A stretch of 64,000 nt of DNA from Thermoleophilia bacterium SCSIO 60948 (GCA_021496505.1 CP053031.1:1914001-1978000); one strand, 5' to 3'. Positions 26,514-35,635 are shown, counted from the stretch's first letter. Notes: generated by a model from the sequence alone, not told the origin. Translations and numbers: made by a program.

Positions 26514-27421
26514 CAGTCCGCCATCCCCGCGAGCTTTCGGTAGGCCTCGAAGGTGACGACGAAGTCCTTGTCGCCGATTCCGAGCCCGCGCGCCGCGTTC
26601 AGCATCTCGTTGGCCGCCGCGGTCACCGGCAGCGGGACGCCGCTCGTCCGGCCGAGGTCGAGCGCGAGCATCAGGTCCTTCTGCTGGAGGTCGACATCGG
26701 CCCAGGCGTCCTCGGGCATCCGCCCCTCGAGGATGAACGGGCCGCGGTAGCCGAGCACCGGGGAGGCGACGACGCTTCGCAGCATCGCGTTGACCGCTAC
26801 CTCGCGGTCGACGCCACCGCGCTCGGCGAGCGCGACGCCCTCGCAGAAGCCGATCACCTGGACGACGAGCGCGAGGTTGATCGCGAGCTTCGCCTGTAGA
26901 GCGAGGCTCTGTTCGCCGATCCGCGTGACCTTCGGGCCGATGTCGAGCAACACCGGCTCGAGCCGGTCGAACGCCTCCTGCGAGCCGCCGACCATCACCG
27001 CGAGGTTGCCCTGCTCGAGCGTCTCGACCGACCCCGACACCGGGGCGTCGAGCATCTCGGCGCCGCGCTCGGCGATCAGCGCCGCGAGCTCGGCGCTCTT
27101 GGCCGGCGCGATCGTCGACATGTCGGCGAACAGGCCGCCCGAACGGATTCCGGCCGCGACGCCGTCCCCCCCGGTCACGATCGCCTCGACGGCCTTGCCG
27201 TCGGTGACCATCGAGAAGACGATCTCGGCGCGCTCGGCGACCTCGCGCGGGCTGGCGGCCCGGACCATCCCGTCGGCCTCGACCCTCTCGGCCTTCGCGG
27301 GGTCACGGTTCCAGCCGACGACCTCATAGCCCGCGCCCATCAGACTGCGGACGACCGCGCTGCCCATCGAACCGAGGCCGATGAACCCGATGGTCCCCGG
27401 CTTCGCAGTCGACCCTGCCAT
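26513..27421 (-). CDS. 3-hydroxyisobutyrate-dehydrogenase-like NAD(P) oxidoreductase 2
   Basis: A 302-residue beta-hydroxyacid dehydrogenase: Rossmann motif GFIGLGSMG, substrate-side motif DAPVSGSVE and catalytic Lys in LQAKLAINLAL. It is diverged from the copy at 7838-8815, so the enzymes probably handle different hydroxy acids. ATG 27421 follows GGGAGGAG. It is the first gene of a two-gene unit with the cupin. Confidence 0.9.
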   Translation of the reverse strand: MAGSTAKPGTIGFIGLGSMGSAVVRSLMGAGYEVVGWNRDPAKAERVEADGMVRAASPREVAERAEIVFSMVTDGKAVEAIVTGGDGVAAGIRSGGLFADMSTIAPAKSAELAALIAERGAEMLDAPVSGSVETLEQGNLAVMVGGSQEAFDRLEPVLLDIGPKVTRIGEQSLALQAKLAINLALVVQVIGFCEGVALAERGGVDREVAVNAMLRSVVASPVLGYRGPFILEGRMPEDAWADVDLQQKDLMLALDLGRTSGVPLPVTAAANEMLNAARGLGIGDKDFVVTFEAYRKLAGMAD

Positions 27422-27458
27422 CCCGCTCCTCCCTGCCGGCCGCGCGACCACGCGCGAC

Positions 27459-27472
27459 TGCAAACGATTGCT
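27459..27472. promoter_or_regulatory. LacI-type operator before the dehydrogenase-cupin unit
   Basis: TGCAAACGATTGCT, identical to the site at 24837-24850, ending 38 bases before the dehydrogenase start. The promoter elements are less clear here than at the other sites. Confidence 0.75.
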
Positions 27473-27523
27473 GCCCTCCGCTGTGGTCAGAGTATCCGAC
27501 GGCGCAAGTGCGGCGAGCGACGC

Positions 27524-28201
27524 CTAGGAGGCGAAGCGGATCTCGGCGATGCCGGCACCCTCGAGCGCCAGGGCGTAGCTCTCGCCGGGGTTCGGGTCGC
27601 TCGGCGGGATGATCGACCCGCAGATCACGACGTCTCCCGCACCGAGCGTCTGGCCCTGCGCAGCGAGCGTTCCGGCGAGCGATCGCAGCAGCCCGATCGG
27701 CTCGCCCGTCGCGCCGTAGACATCGAGCTCCTGATCCTCGCCGTCGGCGCCGGTCAACCGCATCTGGGGGTCGTCGATCAGATCGGCCGGCCCCGCCGCA
27801 CCGAGCGCGAACCCGCGGTGGAAGATGTCGCCGGCGAGGATCCGCTCGACGCTGTCCTCGTCGGGGTCGAGGTCGGCGATCTCGAAGGCGGGGCCGACCG
27901 ATGCGATCGCGGCTCGCACCTCGTCGTCGGTCGCGTCCTGGGGCAGGTCGGAGCCCATGGTGATCGCGAGCTCCGGTTCGAGCTTCGGGTTCGAGAAGAC
28001 CGAGAGGTCGACCTCGGCCCCGCCGTCGATCCGCGTCGCCTCGGTCAGGTAGCCGACGAGGGGTTCGGAGATCGAGAGCTTCTCCATCGCGGCCGCGGTC
28101 CCGAAGCCGAGCTTCCAGCCGACCGGCGGGCGCTCGGCGCTCTCGCGCTCGCGCGTCGCCAGCTGGCTTTGCATCCCCTTGTCGATTCGCTCGTCAGCCA
28201 T
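27524..28201 (-). CDS. 2-oxopent-4-enoate-hydratase-like protein (fumarylacetoacetate hydrolase superfamily)
   Basis: A 225-residue protein resembling MhpD/2-oxo-4-pentenoate hydratase and 4-oxalocrotonate decarboxylase: GWKLGF near residue 30, PKLEPELAITMG (metal-binding Glu pair) near 80 and FEIADLD near 115 are the usual family landmarks. These enzymes act late in meta-cleavage pathways. ATG 28201 follows GGAGGAG. It is transcribed leftward from the divergent region holding the operator at 28295-28312. Its presence supports an oxo-enoate intermediate in the pathway, although no ring-cleavage dioxygenase is seen. Confidence 0.82.
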   Translation of the reverse strand: MADERIDKGMQSQLATRERESAERPPVGWKLGFGTAAAMEKLSISEPLVGYLTEATRIDGGAEVDLSVFSNPKLEPELAITMGSDLPQDATDDEVRAAIASVGPAFEIADLDPDEDSVERILAGDIFHRGFALGAAGPADLIDDPQMRLTGADGEDQELDVYGATGEPIGLLRSLAGTLAAQGQTLGAGDVVICGSIIPPSDPNPGESYALALEGAGIAEIRFAS

Positions 28202-28294
28202 CAGGTGCTCTCCTCCAGGTCGATCCCGCATCCCCGCCAGGTGGCATCCCTACCCGCAGGACTTGACCGCGCACTTATCCTTCGGCGGGGAGAT

Positions 28295-28312
28295 GCTGCA
28301 AACGATTGCAGC
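28295..28312. promoter_or_regulatory. LacI-type operator between hydratase and exported amidohydrolase
   Basis: The best palindrome of the set: GCTGCAA and TTGCAGC arms around ACGA. It lies 20 bases before the amidohydrolase start and 94 bases before the hydratase start and could control both divergent genes. Confidence 0.82.
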
Positions 28313-28331
28313 GCAACGGAGGAGAGTTTGC

Positions 28332-30077
28332 ATGGGACCCGACCGGCGGTCACTCGACGGCTTCCCACAGCGGCGCCGAGACGCCGCAGGCTTCGCTTTG
28401 GCCTGCATCGCGGCGCTCGGCGCGTCGATAGCCGGGACCGGCGTCGGCGCCTCGACGGCGGCCCCGGGCTCGGCCCCCGACGTCATCCTGCGAAACGGCG
28501 AGATCCTGACGATGGACGGGAAGCGCCCGCGCGCCCAGGCGATCGCGATCACCGACGAGCGGATCAGCGCGGTCGGCCGCGACGGCGCCGTGACGCGGAC
28601 CGCCGGCCTCCGCACCCGTGTCGTCAACCTCCGAGGCCGGACCGTCGTCCCCGGCCTGATCGACGGCCACACCCACGCGATCCGCGGTGGCCAGACCTAC
28701 GCCGACGAGACCTACTGGCTCGATGAGACCTCGCTCGCCTCAGCGCTCGACAAGATCGCCGACGAGGCCGCCGCGAAGGCGCCGGAGGAGTGGACCGCGG
28801 TGATCGGTGGCTGGCATCCGAACCAGTTCTCCGAGGGTGAGGCGCCGACCGTCGCCGACCTGACCGAGGCGGCGCCCGACCGGCCCGTCTACGTGCAGTA
28901 CCTCTACGACTACGCGCTCGTCAACGACGCCGGCATCGAGGCCCTCGGGCTGAACGAGTCCGAGACGCCGCCCGCGCCCGGGATCGTCGTCGAGCGCGAC
29001 GAGAACGGCGACGCGACCGGTCGACTGACCGGGGGTATCGGTCCCTTCAACACGCTCGTCGCGACCCTCCTCCCCGCCACACCGGAGGAGCGCAAGGACT
29101 CGCTCGAGAGCTACTTCGGCGAGCTCACCGAGCGCGGCGTGACCGGGTTCATCGACGACAGTGCCGGGCCGTCGAGCGCCTACGACGCGCTCTATGCGCT
29201 CGCCGACGAGGGCCGGCTGGACCTCCGCGCGGGCTACCGGATCCCGGCCCAGGCGCCGGGCAACGAGTCGGCGTTCTTCGAGCAGGTGATGGCCTTCCGG
29301 CCCCCGCGCCAGCCCGACGGAGAGATCCCGTTCGTCGGGATCGGCGAGTCGATCGTCTTCGGTGTCAACGACGGTGTCCGCTACTCGCCCGGCTTCCAGT
29401 CGACGCCGGAAGCCCGTCAGGAACTCCGCGAGGTCGCGACCTACGCCGCCCAGAAGCGGATTCCGCTCGAGATCCACGCCTACAACGACGACACCGCATC
29501 GCAGATCCTCGACGTCTTCGAGGAGGTCGACCAGACGTATCCGATCGGCGGCCTGCGATGGGCGATGGCGCACCTGAACACCGGCTCGCCCGAGACGATC
29601 GCGCGGATGCAGGCGCTCGGGATGGCGTTCTCGGTCCAGATGGGCCCGTACTTCGAGGCGCCGCAGATCAAGGATGGCTGGGGCGAGGAGATCGCGAGGC
29701 GCGCCGCCGTGCGCGAGGCGATCGACCAGGGCGTCCGGGTCGCCGGCGGCACCGACGCGACGCGAGTCGGCGACTTTCGGGTCTGGCCGGCGGTCGAGTT
29801 CCAGGTGACGGGCGCTTCCGCGGGCAACGCCGTCGTCCGTCCTCCCGATCAGCGGCTCAGCCGGATGGAGGCGCTGCGCGCCTACACCCAGGGCTCGGCC
29901 TGGCTCGCGTTCGACAACGACGACCGCGGCACGCTGCGCCCCGGCAAGTTCGCCGACATCGCCGTGCTCGACAAGCCCTACATGGACGTACCGAAGAACG
30001 AGATCGGCGACCTGCGCTCGGTGCTGACAATGCGAGGCGGCGAGCCGGTCTACGACAAGCGCGGTCTGCTCGACTGA
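28332..30077 (+). CDS. Exported YtcJ-like metal-dependent amidohydrolase
   Basis: A 581-residue amidohydrolase-3 protein. After a basic start with the twin-arginine-like string QRRRDAAGF there is a hydrophobic stretch (ALACIAALGASIAGTG), suggesting export, possibly by Tat. The catalytic barrel starts with the metal pair in GLIDGHTHAIRGG and has later ligands in LEIHAYND, MAHLNTG and GTDATR. Relatives hydrolyse formamides, ureas or cyclic amides. ATG 28332 follows GGAGGAG. It would act outside the membrane, before uptake by the Liv-type importer, which is inference. Confidence 0.84.
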   Translation: MGPDRRSLDGFPQRRRDAAGFALACIAALGASIAGTGVGASTAAPGSAPDVILRNGEILTMDGKRPRAQAIAITDERISAVGRDGAVTRTAGLRTRVVNLRGRTVVPGLIDGHTHAIRGGQTYADETYWLDETSLASALDKIADEAAAKAPEEWTAVIGGWHPNQFSEGEAPTVADLTEAAPDRPVYVQYLYDYALVNDAGIEALGLNESETPPAPGIVVERDENGDATGRLTGGIGPFNTLVATLLPATPEERKDSLESYFGELTERGVTGFIDDSAGPSSAYDALYALADEGRLDLRAGYRIPAQAPGNESAFFEQVMAFRPPRQPDGEIPFVGIGESIVFGVNDGVRYSPGFQSTPEARQELREVATYAAQKRIPLEIHAYNDDTASQILDVFEEVDQTYPIGGLRWAMAHLNTGSPETIARMQALGMAFSVQMGPYFEAPQIKDGWGEEIARRAAVREAIDQGVRVAGGTDATRVGDFRVWPAVEFQVTGASAGNAVVRPPDQRLSRMEALRAYTQGSAWLAFDNDDRGTLRPGKFADIAVLDKPYMDVPKNEIGDLRSVLTMRGGEPVYDKRGLLD

Positions 30078-30086
30078 GCGAGAGGG

Positions 30087-32717
30087 CTACTTCGCGGCGA
30101 GCCAGTCGGGGCCGACGCCGGGCTCGACCGAGAGCGGCGGGTCGAGCGGGAATGCCTCGACCATCTCGCGCACGGCGATCTCCTTCGCCTGGTCGATCTC
30201 GGACTCGGGGCCCTCGAAGAGGAGCTCGTCGTGGATCTGGAGGATCAGCCGCGTCTCGAGCCCGGCCTCGGTCAGCGCGCGGGTCGCGTTGATCATCGCG
30301 ATCTTGATGATGTCCGCCGCGGTGCCCTGGATCACCGTGTTGACCGCGAGCCGCTCACCGAGCAGCTTTCGCTGGCGGTTCGTCGAGCGCAGCTCGGGGA
30401 TCAGGCGACGGCGCCCGAGCAGCGTCGTCACGTAGCCGGCCTCGGTCGCCTCGTCGATCGTGCGGTCGATGAAGCGCTGAATCGCGGGGAAGCGCTGGAA
30501 GTAGCGGTCGATGTAGGCGGCCGCCTCCTCGCGCGGGATCGCGAGCCGGTCGGCGAGTCCGAAGGCCGACAGGCCGTAGGCGATTCCGTAGTTGATCATC
30601 TTCGCCTTCGAGCGCTCGGCGGGCCCGATCTCGCGCCCGTCCTGGGCGAGCATCTCGGCGGCGGTCGCCGTGTGGACGTCCTCGCCCGAGGCGAAGATCT
30701 CGCGCAGCACCGTCTCGTCGGCGACGTGGGCGAGCACCCGCAGCTCGACCTGGTCGTAGTCGGCCGAGAGCAGGAGGTTGCCCGGACCCGCGACGAAGCA
30801 GCCGCGGACCGGCCGCCCGACCTCGGAGCGGATCGGGATGTTCTGGAGGTTCGGGTTCTGCGAGCTGAGGCGCCCCGTCGCCGCGGCGACCTGGTTGAAG
30901 GTCGTGTGGATGCGGCCCGTCTCGGGATCGATCAGTCCCGGCAGCGAGTCGAGGTAGGTGTTCTTGAGCTTCGTCAGCTCGCGCCACTGCTCGATCCGCG
31001 GCACGATCTCGTGCTCGTCTCGGATCTGGCCGAGGACGCGGGCGTCGGTCGAGTAGCCGGTCTTGCCGCGGCGCTTACGCGTCAACCCGAGCTTCTCGAA
31101 CAGGATCACGCCGAGCTTCTGCGGCGAGCCGATCGTGAACTCCTCGCCGGCGAGCTCCCAGATCTCGGTCTGGAGGCGGTCGATCGTCTGCTCCATTCCG
31201 GCGCCGATCTCCGCCAACCGCTCGGCGTCGAGCTTGATCCCGGCACGCTCGAGGTCGGCGAGGACCTCGATCAGCGGCATCTCGATGTCGGTCAGCAGCC
31301 GCATCAGCCCGAACTGGTCGATCTGCTCGCGCTGGCGGCGCGCGAGCTCGAAGACGAGCCGGGCGTCGGCGGACGGGTCCGCCTGCTCGACCGCCTCGGC
31401 CGCCGCGTCGAGGGAGAGCTGCGCGTCCGCCGGCGCCTCGCTCGCCCCCTCCCCCGCGCTCGACGAGGCCGCCAGACCGGCATCGGCCGCGAGCTCGGCG
31501 AGGCCGTAGTCGCGGCGCGCCGGATCGATCAGGTAGGCGGCGACCATCGTGTCGTGGTGGAGGTCGAGGTTGCCCGGGCCGGCGGCCTGGATCAGCCCGC
31601 GGCGGCCGGTGCCCCCCAGGTCCTTGACGTCGTGCGCGATCACGGGCCGGTCGCGCAGCTCGCCCGCCAGCGCCCCGAGATCCGAAGCGTCGCCCGTGAC
31701 GATCCGCTCGGCATCGGCGGCCGCGAACCGCCCGCCCGCCAGCGCGATCGACACCGGCCCGTCGGCGAGCTCTGTCGGCTTGCCCTCCTCGGCCTCGACC
31801 TCGAGCGTCTCGTCGACCGAGCGCTCGGGGACCGCGCCGGAGTACTCCTCCTCGAGTCGGCGGATCACCGATCGCAGCTCGAACTCGGCGGCGACGTCGC
31901 GGAGCCGCGAGAGGTCGGGCTCGCTGCGGAGCTCGCCGAGCAACCCGTCGGGGACCTCGACGTCGAAGACCATCGTCGCGAGCTGCTTCGAGACACGCGC
32001 GTCGTCGGCGTGCTCGGTCAGGTTCTGCTTTCGCTTCGCGCCCGAGATCTCGTCGATCGAGTCGAGCACGCCCTCGACGGTCTCGTACTTCTGGAGCAGC
32101 TGCGCGGCGGTCTTGTCGCCGATCCCCGGGACGCCGGGGATGTTGTCGGAGGTGTCACCGCGCAGGCCGATCAGGTCCGGGACCTGATCCGGGCGGACGC
32201 CGTAGCGCTCGACGACGCCCTTCGTGTCGTAGGTCTTCGTGTCGGTGACCCCGCGCGATGTCGTCATCACGCGCACCCGGTCGCCGACGAGCTGGTAGAC
32301 GTCGCGATCGCCGGAGACGATCATCACCTTGTGGCCGGCCTCGCTGGCCTGCCGGGTGAGGGTCGCGATCACGTCGTCGGCCTCGTAGCCGTCGACCTTC
32401 ACGTTCGTGAACCCGAACGCCTCGGCCATCGGCGCGAGGTGCGGCCACTGCTCCTTGAGCAGGTCCGGGCGACCGGGGCGATGGCCCTTGTACTCCTTGT
32501 AGGTCGTATCGCGGCCCGACAGGCCCGCGTCCCAGGCGCAGATGACGGTCGACGGCTGGTGGTCGACGAGGATCTTGGCCATCATCGAGGCGAAGCCGAA
32601 GATCGCGTTCGTCGGTCTTCCGTCGGCCGTCGCGATCGACTCGGGGAGCGCGAAGAAGGCTCTGTAGGCGAGCGAGTTGCCGTCGATCAGGAACAGTTCG
32701 CGCTCGGGCTCGGGCAT
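30087..32717 (-). CDS. polA: DNA polymerase I, proofreading site degenerate
   Basis: An 876-residue family A polymerase. Residues 1-290 are the 5'-3' exonuclease (FLIDGNSLAYRAFFALP; GVPGIGDKTA), 320-490 a 3'-5' exonuclease-like domain, and the rest the polymerase with SADYDQVELRVLA (motif A), KMINYGIAYGLSAFGL (motif B) and QIHDELLFE (motif C). In the middle domain the DxE metal motif is absent (PVSIALAGGRFAA at that place), so proofreading is probably lost, as in Taq and many actinobacterial enzymes. The start of the listed frame, ATG 32717, fits the family. Confidence 0.96.
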   Translation of the reverse strand: MPEPERELFLIDGNSLAYRAFFALPESIATADGRPTNAIFGFASMMAKILVDHQPSTVICAWDAGLSGRDTTYKEYKGHRPGRPDLLKEQWPHLAPMAEAFGFTNVKVDGYEADDVIATLTRQASEAGHKVMIVSGDRDVYQLVGDRVRVMTTSRGVTDTKTYDTKGVVERYGVRPDQVPDLIGLRGDTSDNIPGVPGIGDKTAAQLLQKYETVEGVLDSIDEISGAKRKQNLTEHADDARVSKQLATMVFDVEVPDGLLGELRSEPDLSRLRDVAAEFELRSVIRRLEEEYSGAVPERSVDETLEVEAEEGKPTELADGPVSIALAGGRFAAADAERIVTGDASDLGALAGELRDRPVIAHDVKDLGGTGRRGLIQAAGPGNLDLHHDTMVAAYLIDPARRDYGLAELAADAGLAASSSAGEGASEAPADAQLSLDAAAEAVEQADPSADARLVFELARRQREQIDQFGLMRLLTDIEMPLIEVLADLERAGIKLDAERLAEIGAGMEQTIDRLQTEIWELAGEEFTIGSPQKLGVILFEKLGLTRKRRGKTGYSTDARVLGQIRDEHEIVPRIEQWRELTKLKNTYLDSLPGLIDPETGRIHTTFNQVAAATGRLSSQNPNLQNIPIRSEVGRPVRGCFVAGPGNLLLSADYDQVELRVLAHVADETVLREIFASGEDVHTATAAEMLAQDGREIGPAERSKAKMINYGIAYGLSAFGLADRLAIPREEAAAYIDRYFQRFPAIQRFIDRTIDEATEAGYVTTLLGRRRLIPELRSTNRQRKLLGERLAVNTVIQGTAADIIKIAMINATRALTEAGLETRLILQIHDELLFEGPESEIDQAKEIAVREMVEAFPLDPPLSVEPGVGPDWLAAK

Positions 32718-32767
32718 CGGCCGCTGATCCTAGGTTGCGAACCAGCGCCTGCGGGAAGCACCTTGGG

Positions 32768-33235
32768 ATGAGCCCCGCCGACGACGCAGCCGACGCCGAC
32801 ATCCAGCGCTACGCCTGGAACAACAACCAGCGACTGCCGTTTCTCATCCTCGGCATCCTGCTCGCGGTCACCCAGGCGATCAACGGCCAGTTCGCGTTCG
32901 CCGCCGTCTTCCTGTTCGCGTTCGTCGCGATCTACTTCACCTACGGCCAGACCCAGACGCGGCTCGATCCCGACGGGATCACGTGGCGCGGATCGTTCGG
33001 CCGAAAGCAGGCGAGCTGGGACCGCGTCGGCGCGATCGAGCCGGGCAAGGCGCTCGGCATTCGCCAGATGCGGATCACCGTCGACGGCTCGACCCCGCGC
33101 ACCCTCCCCGCGCCGATCGACGGGCTGATGTTCCGCGACCGCGAGTTCGACGCGAAGTCCGAGCGGATCCGCGCCTACGCGGCCGCCCATGGAGCGCCGC
33201 TCGGGGTCGACTCCGAGGCGCGGGAGAAGCTCTAG
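32768..33235 (+). CDS. Small membrane protein with PH-like domain
   Basis: A 155-residue protein with two hydrophobic segments (RLPFLILGILLAV and FAAVFLFAFVAIYFTYG, residues 22-62) followed by a short beta-rich domain (LDPDGITWRGSFGRKQASWDRVGAIE) resembling bacterial PH domains. ATG 32768 is chosen over an in-frame upstream codon because it starts right at the conserved part. It is divergent from polA and 37 bases before the malic enzyme gene. No function is assigned. Confidence 0.65.
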   Translation: MSPADDAADADIQRYAWNNNQRLPFLILGILLAVTQAINGQFAFAAVFLFAFVAIYFTYGQTQTRLDPDGITWRGSFGRKQASWDRVGAIEPGKALGIRQMRITVDGSTPRTLPAPIDGLMFRDREFDAKSERIRAYAAAHGAPLGVDSEAREKL

Positions 33236-33272
33236 CTGCCGCCACCCATCGGCCACCTATGATCCCGCCGCG

Positions 33273-34727
33273 ATGGCGCAGGTCTCAGCCCAGTATTCGG
33301 TCCTCGTTCGTGTAGAGCTCGACGCTCGATCCGAGCCGCTCGGCCAGCTGACCCAGAAGATCGCCGAGGTCGGCGGCCAGCTCCAGGGCGTCGACGTCCT
33401 GCGCGGTGCCGGCGGCGAGGGCAAGCGGGTGCGCGAGTTCACGATCGACGCTCGCGACCAGGCGCACTGGGAGGTCATCCTGCGCGCGATCGGCTCGACG
33501 AAGGGCGCCCGTGTCCTCGACTACGTCGACCGCACGCTGCAGATGCACCGCGGCGGCAAGATCGAGCAGCACAACCGCTACGCGCTGAAGACACGCGACG
33601 ACCTCTCGATGGCCTACACGCCGGGCGTCGCGCGGGTCTGCACCGAGATCGCGAAGGACCGCGAGAAGGCGTTCGACTACACGATCAAGAAGAACACGGT
33701 CGCCGTCGTCTCCGACGGCAGCGCCGTGCTCGGCCTCGGCAACATCGGCCCCGAGGCGGCGATGCCCGTCATGGAGGGCAAGGCGATGCTGTTCAAGGAG
33801 TTCGCCCAGGTCGACGCGTTCCCGATCTGCGTCGACACCCAGGACGCCGAGTCGATCATCCGCCTCTGCGAGCTGATCGCGCCGACCTTCGGCGGCATCA
33901 ACCTCGAGGACATCTCGGCCCCGCGCTGCTTCGAGATCGAGGACCGGCTCAAGGAGACCCTCGACATCCCCGTCTTCCACGACGACCAGCACGGCACCGC
34001 GGTCGTCACGATGGCGGCCCTCTTCAACGCGCTGAAGATCATCGAGAAGCCGATCGAGGAGCTCAAGGTGCTCGTCGTCGGGCTCGGCGCCGCGGGGATC
34101 GCGGTGACGAAGATGATGCGCGAGTCCGGGATCACGAACCTGATCGGCTGCGACTCGCGCGGCGCGGTCTCGACCGAGCGCGAGGACTACCAGTCCGGCG
34201 AGATGACCGAGACGAAGCGCTGGTACGCGGAGATCTCGAACCCCGAGAAGCTGGTGGGGTCGCCCTCAGAAGTGATCGACGGCTGCGACCTGTTCATCGG
34301 CGTCTCCCAGCCCGGCGTCATCTCCACCGACGACGTCAAACGGATGGCCGACGACCCGATCGTCTTCGCGATGGCCAACCCGAACCCGGAGATCACCCCC
34401 GAGGAGGTCGAGGGGATCGTGCCGATCATGGCGACGGGCCGCTCGGACTACCCGAACCAGATCAACAACGTCCTCGCCTTCCCCGGCATCTTCCGCGGCG
34501 CCCTCGACGCCGGCGCCCCGCAGATCACAGAGCAGATGAAGCTCGCCGCCGCGCGCGGCATCGCCGAGGTCGTCAACGAGGCAGACCTCGCGCCCGACTA
34601 CATCATCCCCTCGGTCTTCGACCGCGACGTCGCCCCGGCCGTGGCGAACGCGGTCATCGAGGAGGCGCGATCGGCCGGCATCGCCCGCGTCTCCGAGGAG
34701 ACCGGGACCTTCTCGACGATCGACTAG
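33273..34727 (+). CDS. NAD(P)-dependent malic enzyme with N-terminal ACT domain
   Basis: A 484-residue malic enzyme that converts malate to pyruvate and CO2. Residues 1-75 form an ACT-type ligand-binding domain (SVLVRVELDARSEPLGQLTQKIAEVGG), suggesting allosteric control by a small molecule. The catalytic part has MAYTPGVARVC, FHDDQHGTAVV, the NAD site VVGLGAAGIAV and FAMANPNPEITPEE. ATG 33273 begins the ACT domain. It runs convergently into the ferredoxin-like gene, with stops overlapping by four bases. Confidence 0.93.
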   Translation: MAQVSAQYSVLVRVELDARSEPLGQLTQKIAEVGGQLQGVDVLRGAGGEGKRVREFTIDARDQAHWEVILRAIGSTKGARVLDYVDRTLQMHRGGKIEQHNRYALKTRDDLSMAYTPGVARVCTEIAKDREKAFDYTIKKNTVAVVSDGSAVLGLGNIGPEAAMPVMEGKAMLFKEFAQVDAFPICVDTQDAESIIRLCELIAPTFGGINLEDISAPRCFEIEDRLKETLDIPVFHDDQHGTAVVTMAALFNALKIIEKPIEELKVLVVGLGAAGIAVTKMMRESGITNLIGCDSRGAVSTEREDYQSGEMTETKRWYAEISNPEKLVGSPSEVIDGCDLFIGVSQPGVISTDDVKRMADDPIVFAMANPNPEITPEEVEGIVPIMATGRSDYPNQINNVLAFPGIFRGALDAGAPQITEQMKLAAARGIAEVVNEADLAPDYIIPSVFDRDVAPAVANAVIEEARSAGIARVSEETGTFSTID

Positions 34728-35635
34728 CCGCCCCGGGCGGCCAGCGGCTCGAGGGTCGTCGCCGTGTGGGCGACGAACCAGCTCTGCCCCGGAGCTCCGC
34801 ACGTCAGTCCCGCGGCGTCGACCCGCGCGCGCTTGACCGTGATCTCGAAGTCGCCCTTCGGCGTGCCGACGCCGATCACGACGGTCTCCTTGTCGAGCGC
34901 CTGGCCCGAGGTGTGGCGGACGTCGGCGACCCGCGGCAGGCCGAGTTCCTGGTGGGCGTGCGCGATCGCCGTCTGGGCCGCCGGCGAGGCGCCGATCCGC
35001 CCGCGCAGGAACTCGCCGATCAGCTCTCCGCTCTCGGTCGCGCGGATCAGCCGCGCGTCGGCCGACGCCGGGACCCGGCCGTACATCAGGCCGAGCGGGA
35101 GGACGAGCAGGGTCGGCGAGAAGCGGCAGCCGCCGAGGTGGCCCGCCTGCCAGGCGCTGCCGGGACGGATCGCGTCGAGGCCGTGGAGCAGCGGCCGACC
35201 GCGCTCGCCGCAGCACGGATCGTGGCGGCCGTGGGTGCAGACGAGGTAGAGCGGGTCGGTGTGGGGTTCGCCGCTCGAGCCGTCGAGCGGTAGGTCGAGG
35301 AGCTCGGCGTCCTCGCCGTACTCACCGCCGACGATGGAGCGTGAGCGCTCACGGGTGTCGACGAGCATCCAGCGACGCATGGTGGCGTCCGGGCTCTTGC
35401 CCGGGCGGCGGATCGCCTGGACGCGGATGCCCTGCTCGCGCGCCCGTGCCTCGACGCCGAGCGCGATCTCGCGATCGAAGCGCGATGTACGAAGGCCCTC
35501 GGGCCCCCACGGGAACGGCTGCTCGACGAGCAGCAGCCGCGATGCGGGGAACGCGGTGCCGAGCATCGGGTCGCCGCGCAGGTCGGAGCGGATCGAGCAG
35601 CGCTCGCCGCGCGGAGGCCATCCCCGGTCGCTCAC
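34724..35635 (-). CDS. Sucrase/ferredoxin-like (thioredoxin-fold [2Fe-2S]) protein
   Basis: A 303-residue protein of the Suc_Fer-like/Apd1-type family, in which a thioredoxin-fold domain carries a [2Fe-2S] cluster on Cys and His ligands. Candidate ligands are in YLVCTHGRHDPCCGERG and in AGHLGGCRFSPTL, where the family's second His appears as Cys. The likely role is electron transfer. GTG 35635 overlaps the JmjC-gene stop (GTGA), so the two are translationally coupled; a ferredoxin feeding an Fe(II) oxygenase, or keeping its iron reduced, would fit, but that is inference. Confidence 0.83.
   Translation of the reverse strand: MSDRGWPPRGERCSIRSDLRGDPMLGTAFPASRLLLVEQPFPWGPEGLRTSRFDREIALGVEARAREQGIRVQAIRRPGKSPDATMRRWMLVDTRERSRSIVGGEYGEDAELLDLPLDGSSGEPHTDPLYLVCTHGRHDPCCGERGRPLLHGLDAIRPGSAWQAGHLGGCRFSPTLLVLPLGLMYGRVPASADARLIRATESGELIGEFLRGRIGASPAAQTAIAHAHQELGLPRVADVRHTSGQALDKETVVIGVGTPKGDFEITVKRARVDAAGLTCGAPGQSWFVAHTATTLEPLAARGG

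Noticed and set aside
15238-28201. A nicotine degradation pathway, suggested by the pseudooxynicotine-hydrolase-like protein.
   Set aside because: No nicotine dehydrogenase, 6-hydroxynicotine oxidase or ketone dehydrogenase genes are present; similarity of one hydrolase is not enough.
30231-32771. An 846-codon rightward frame antisense to polA.
   Set aside because: It is antisense noise typical of high-GC DNA; polA has all family motifs on the other strand.
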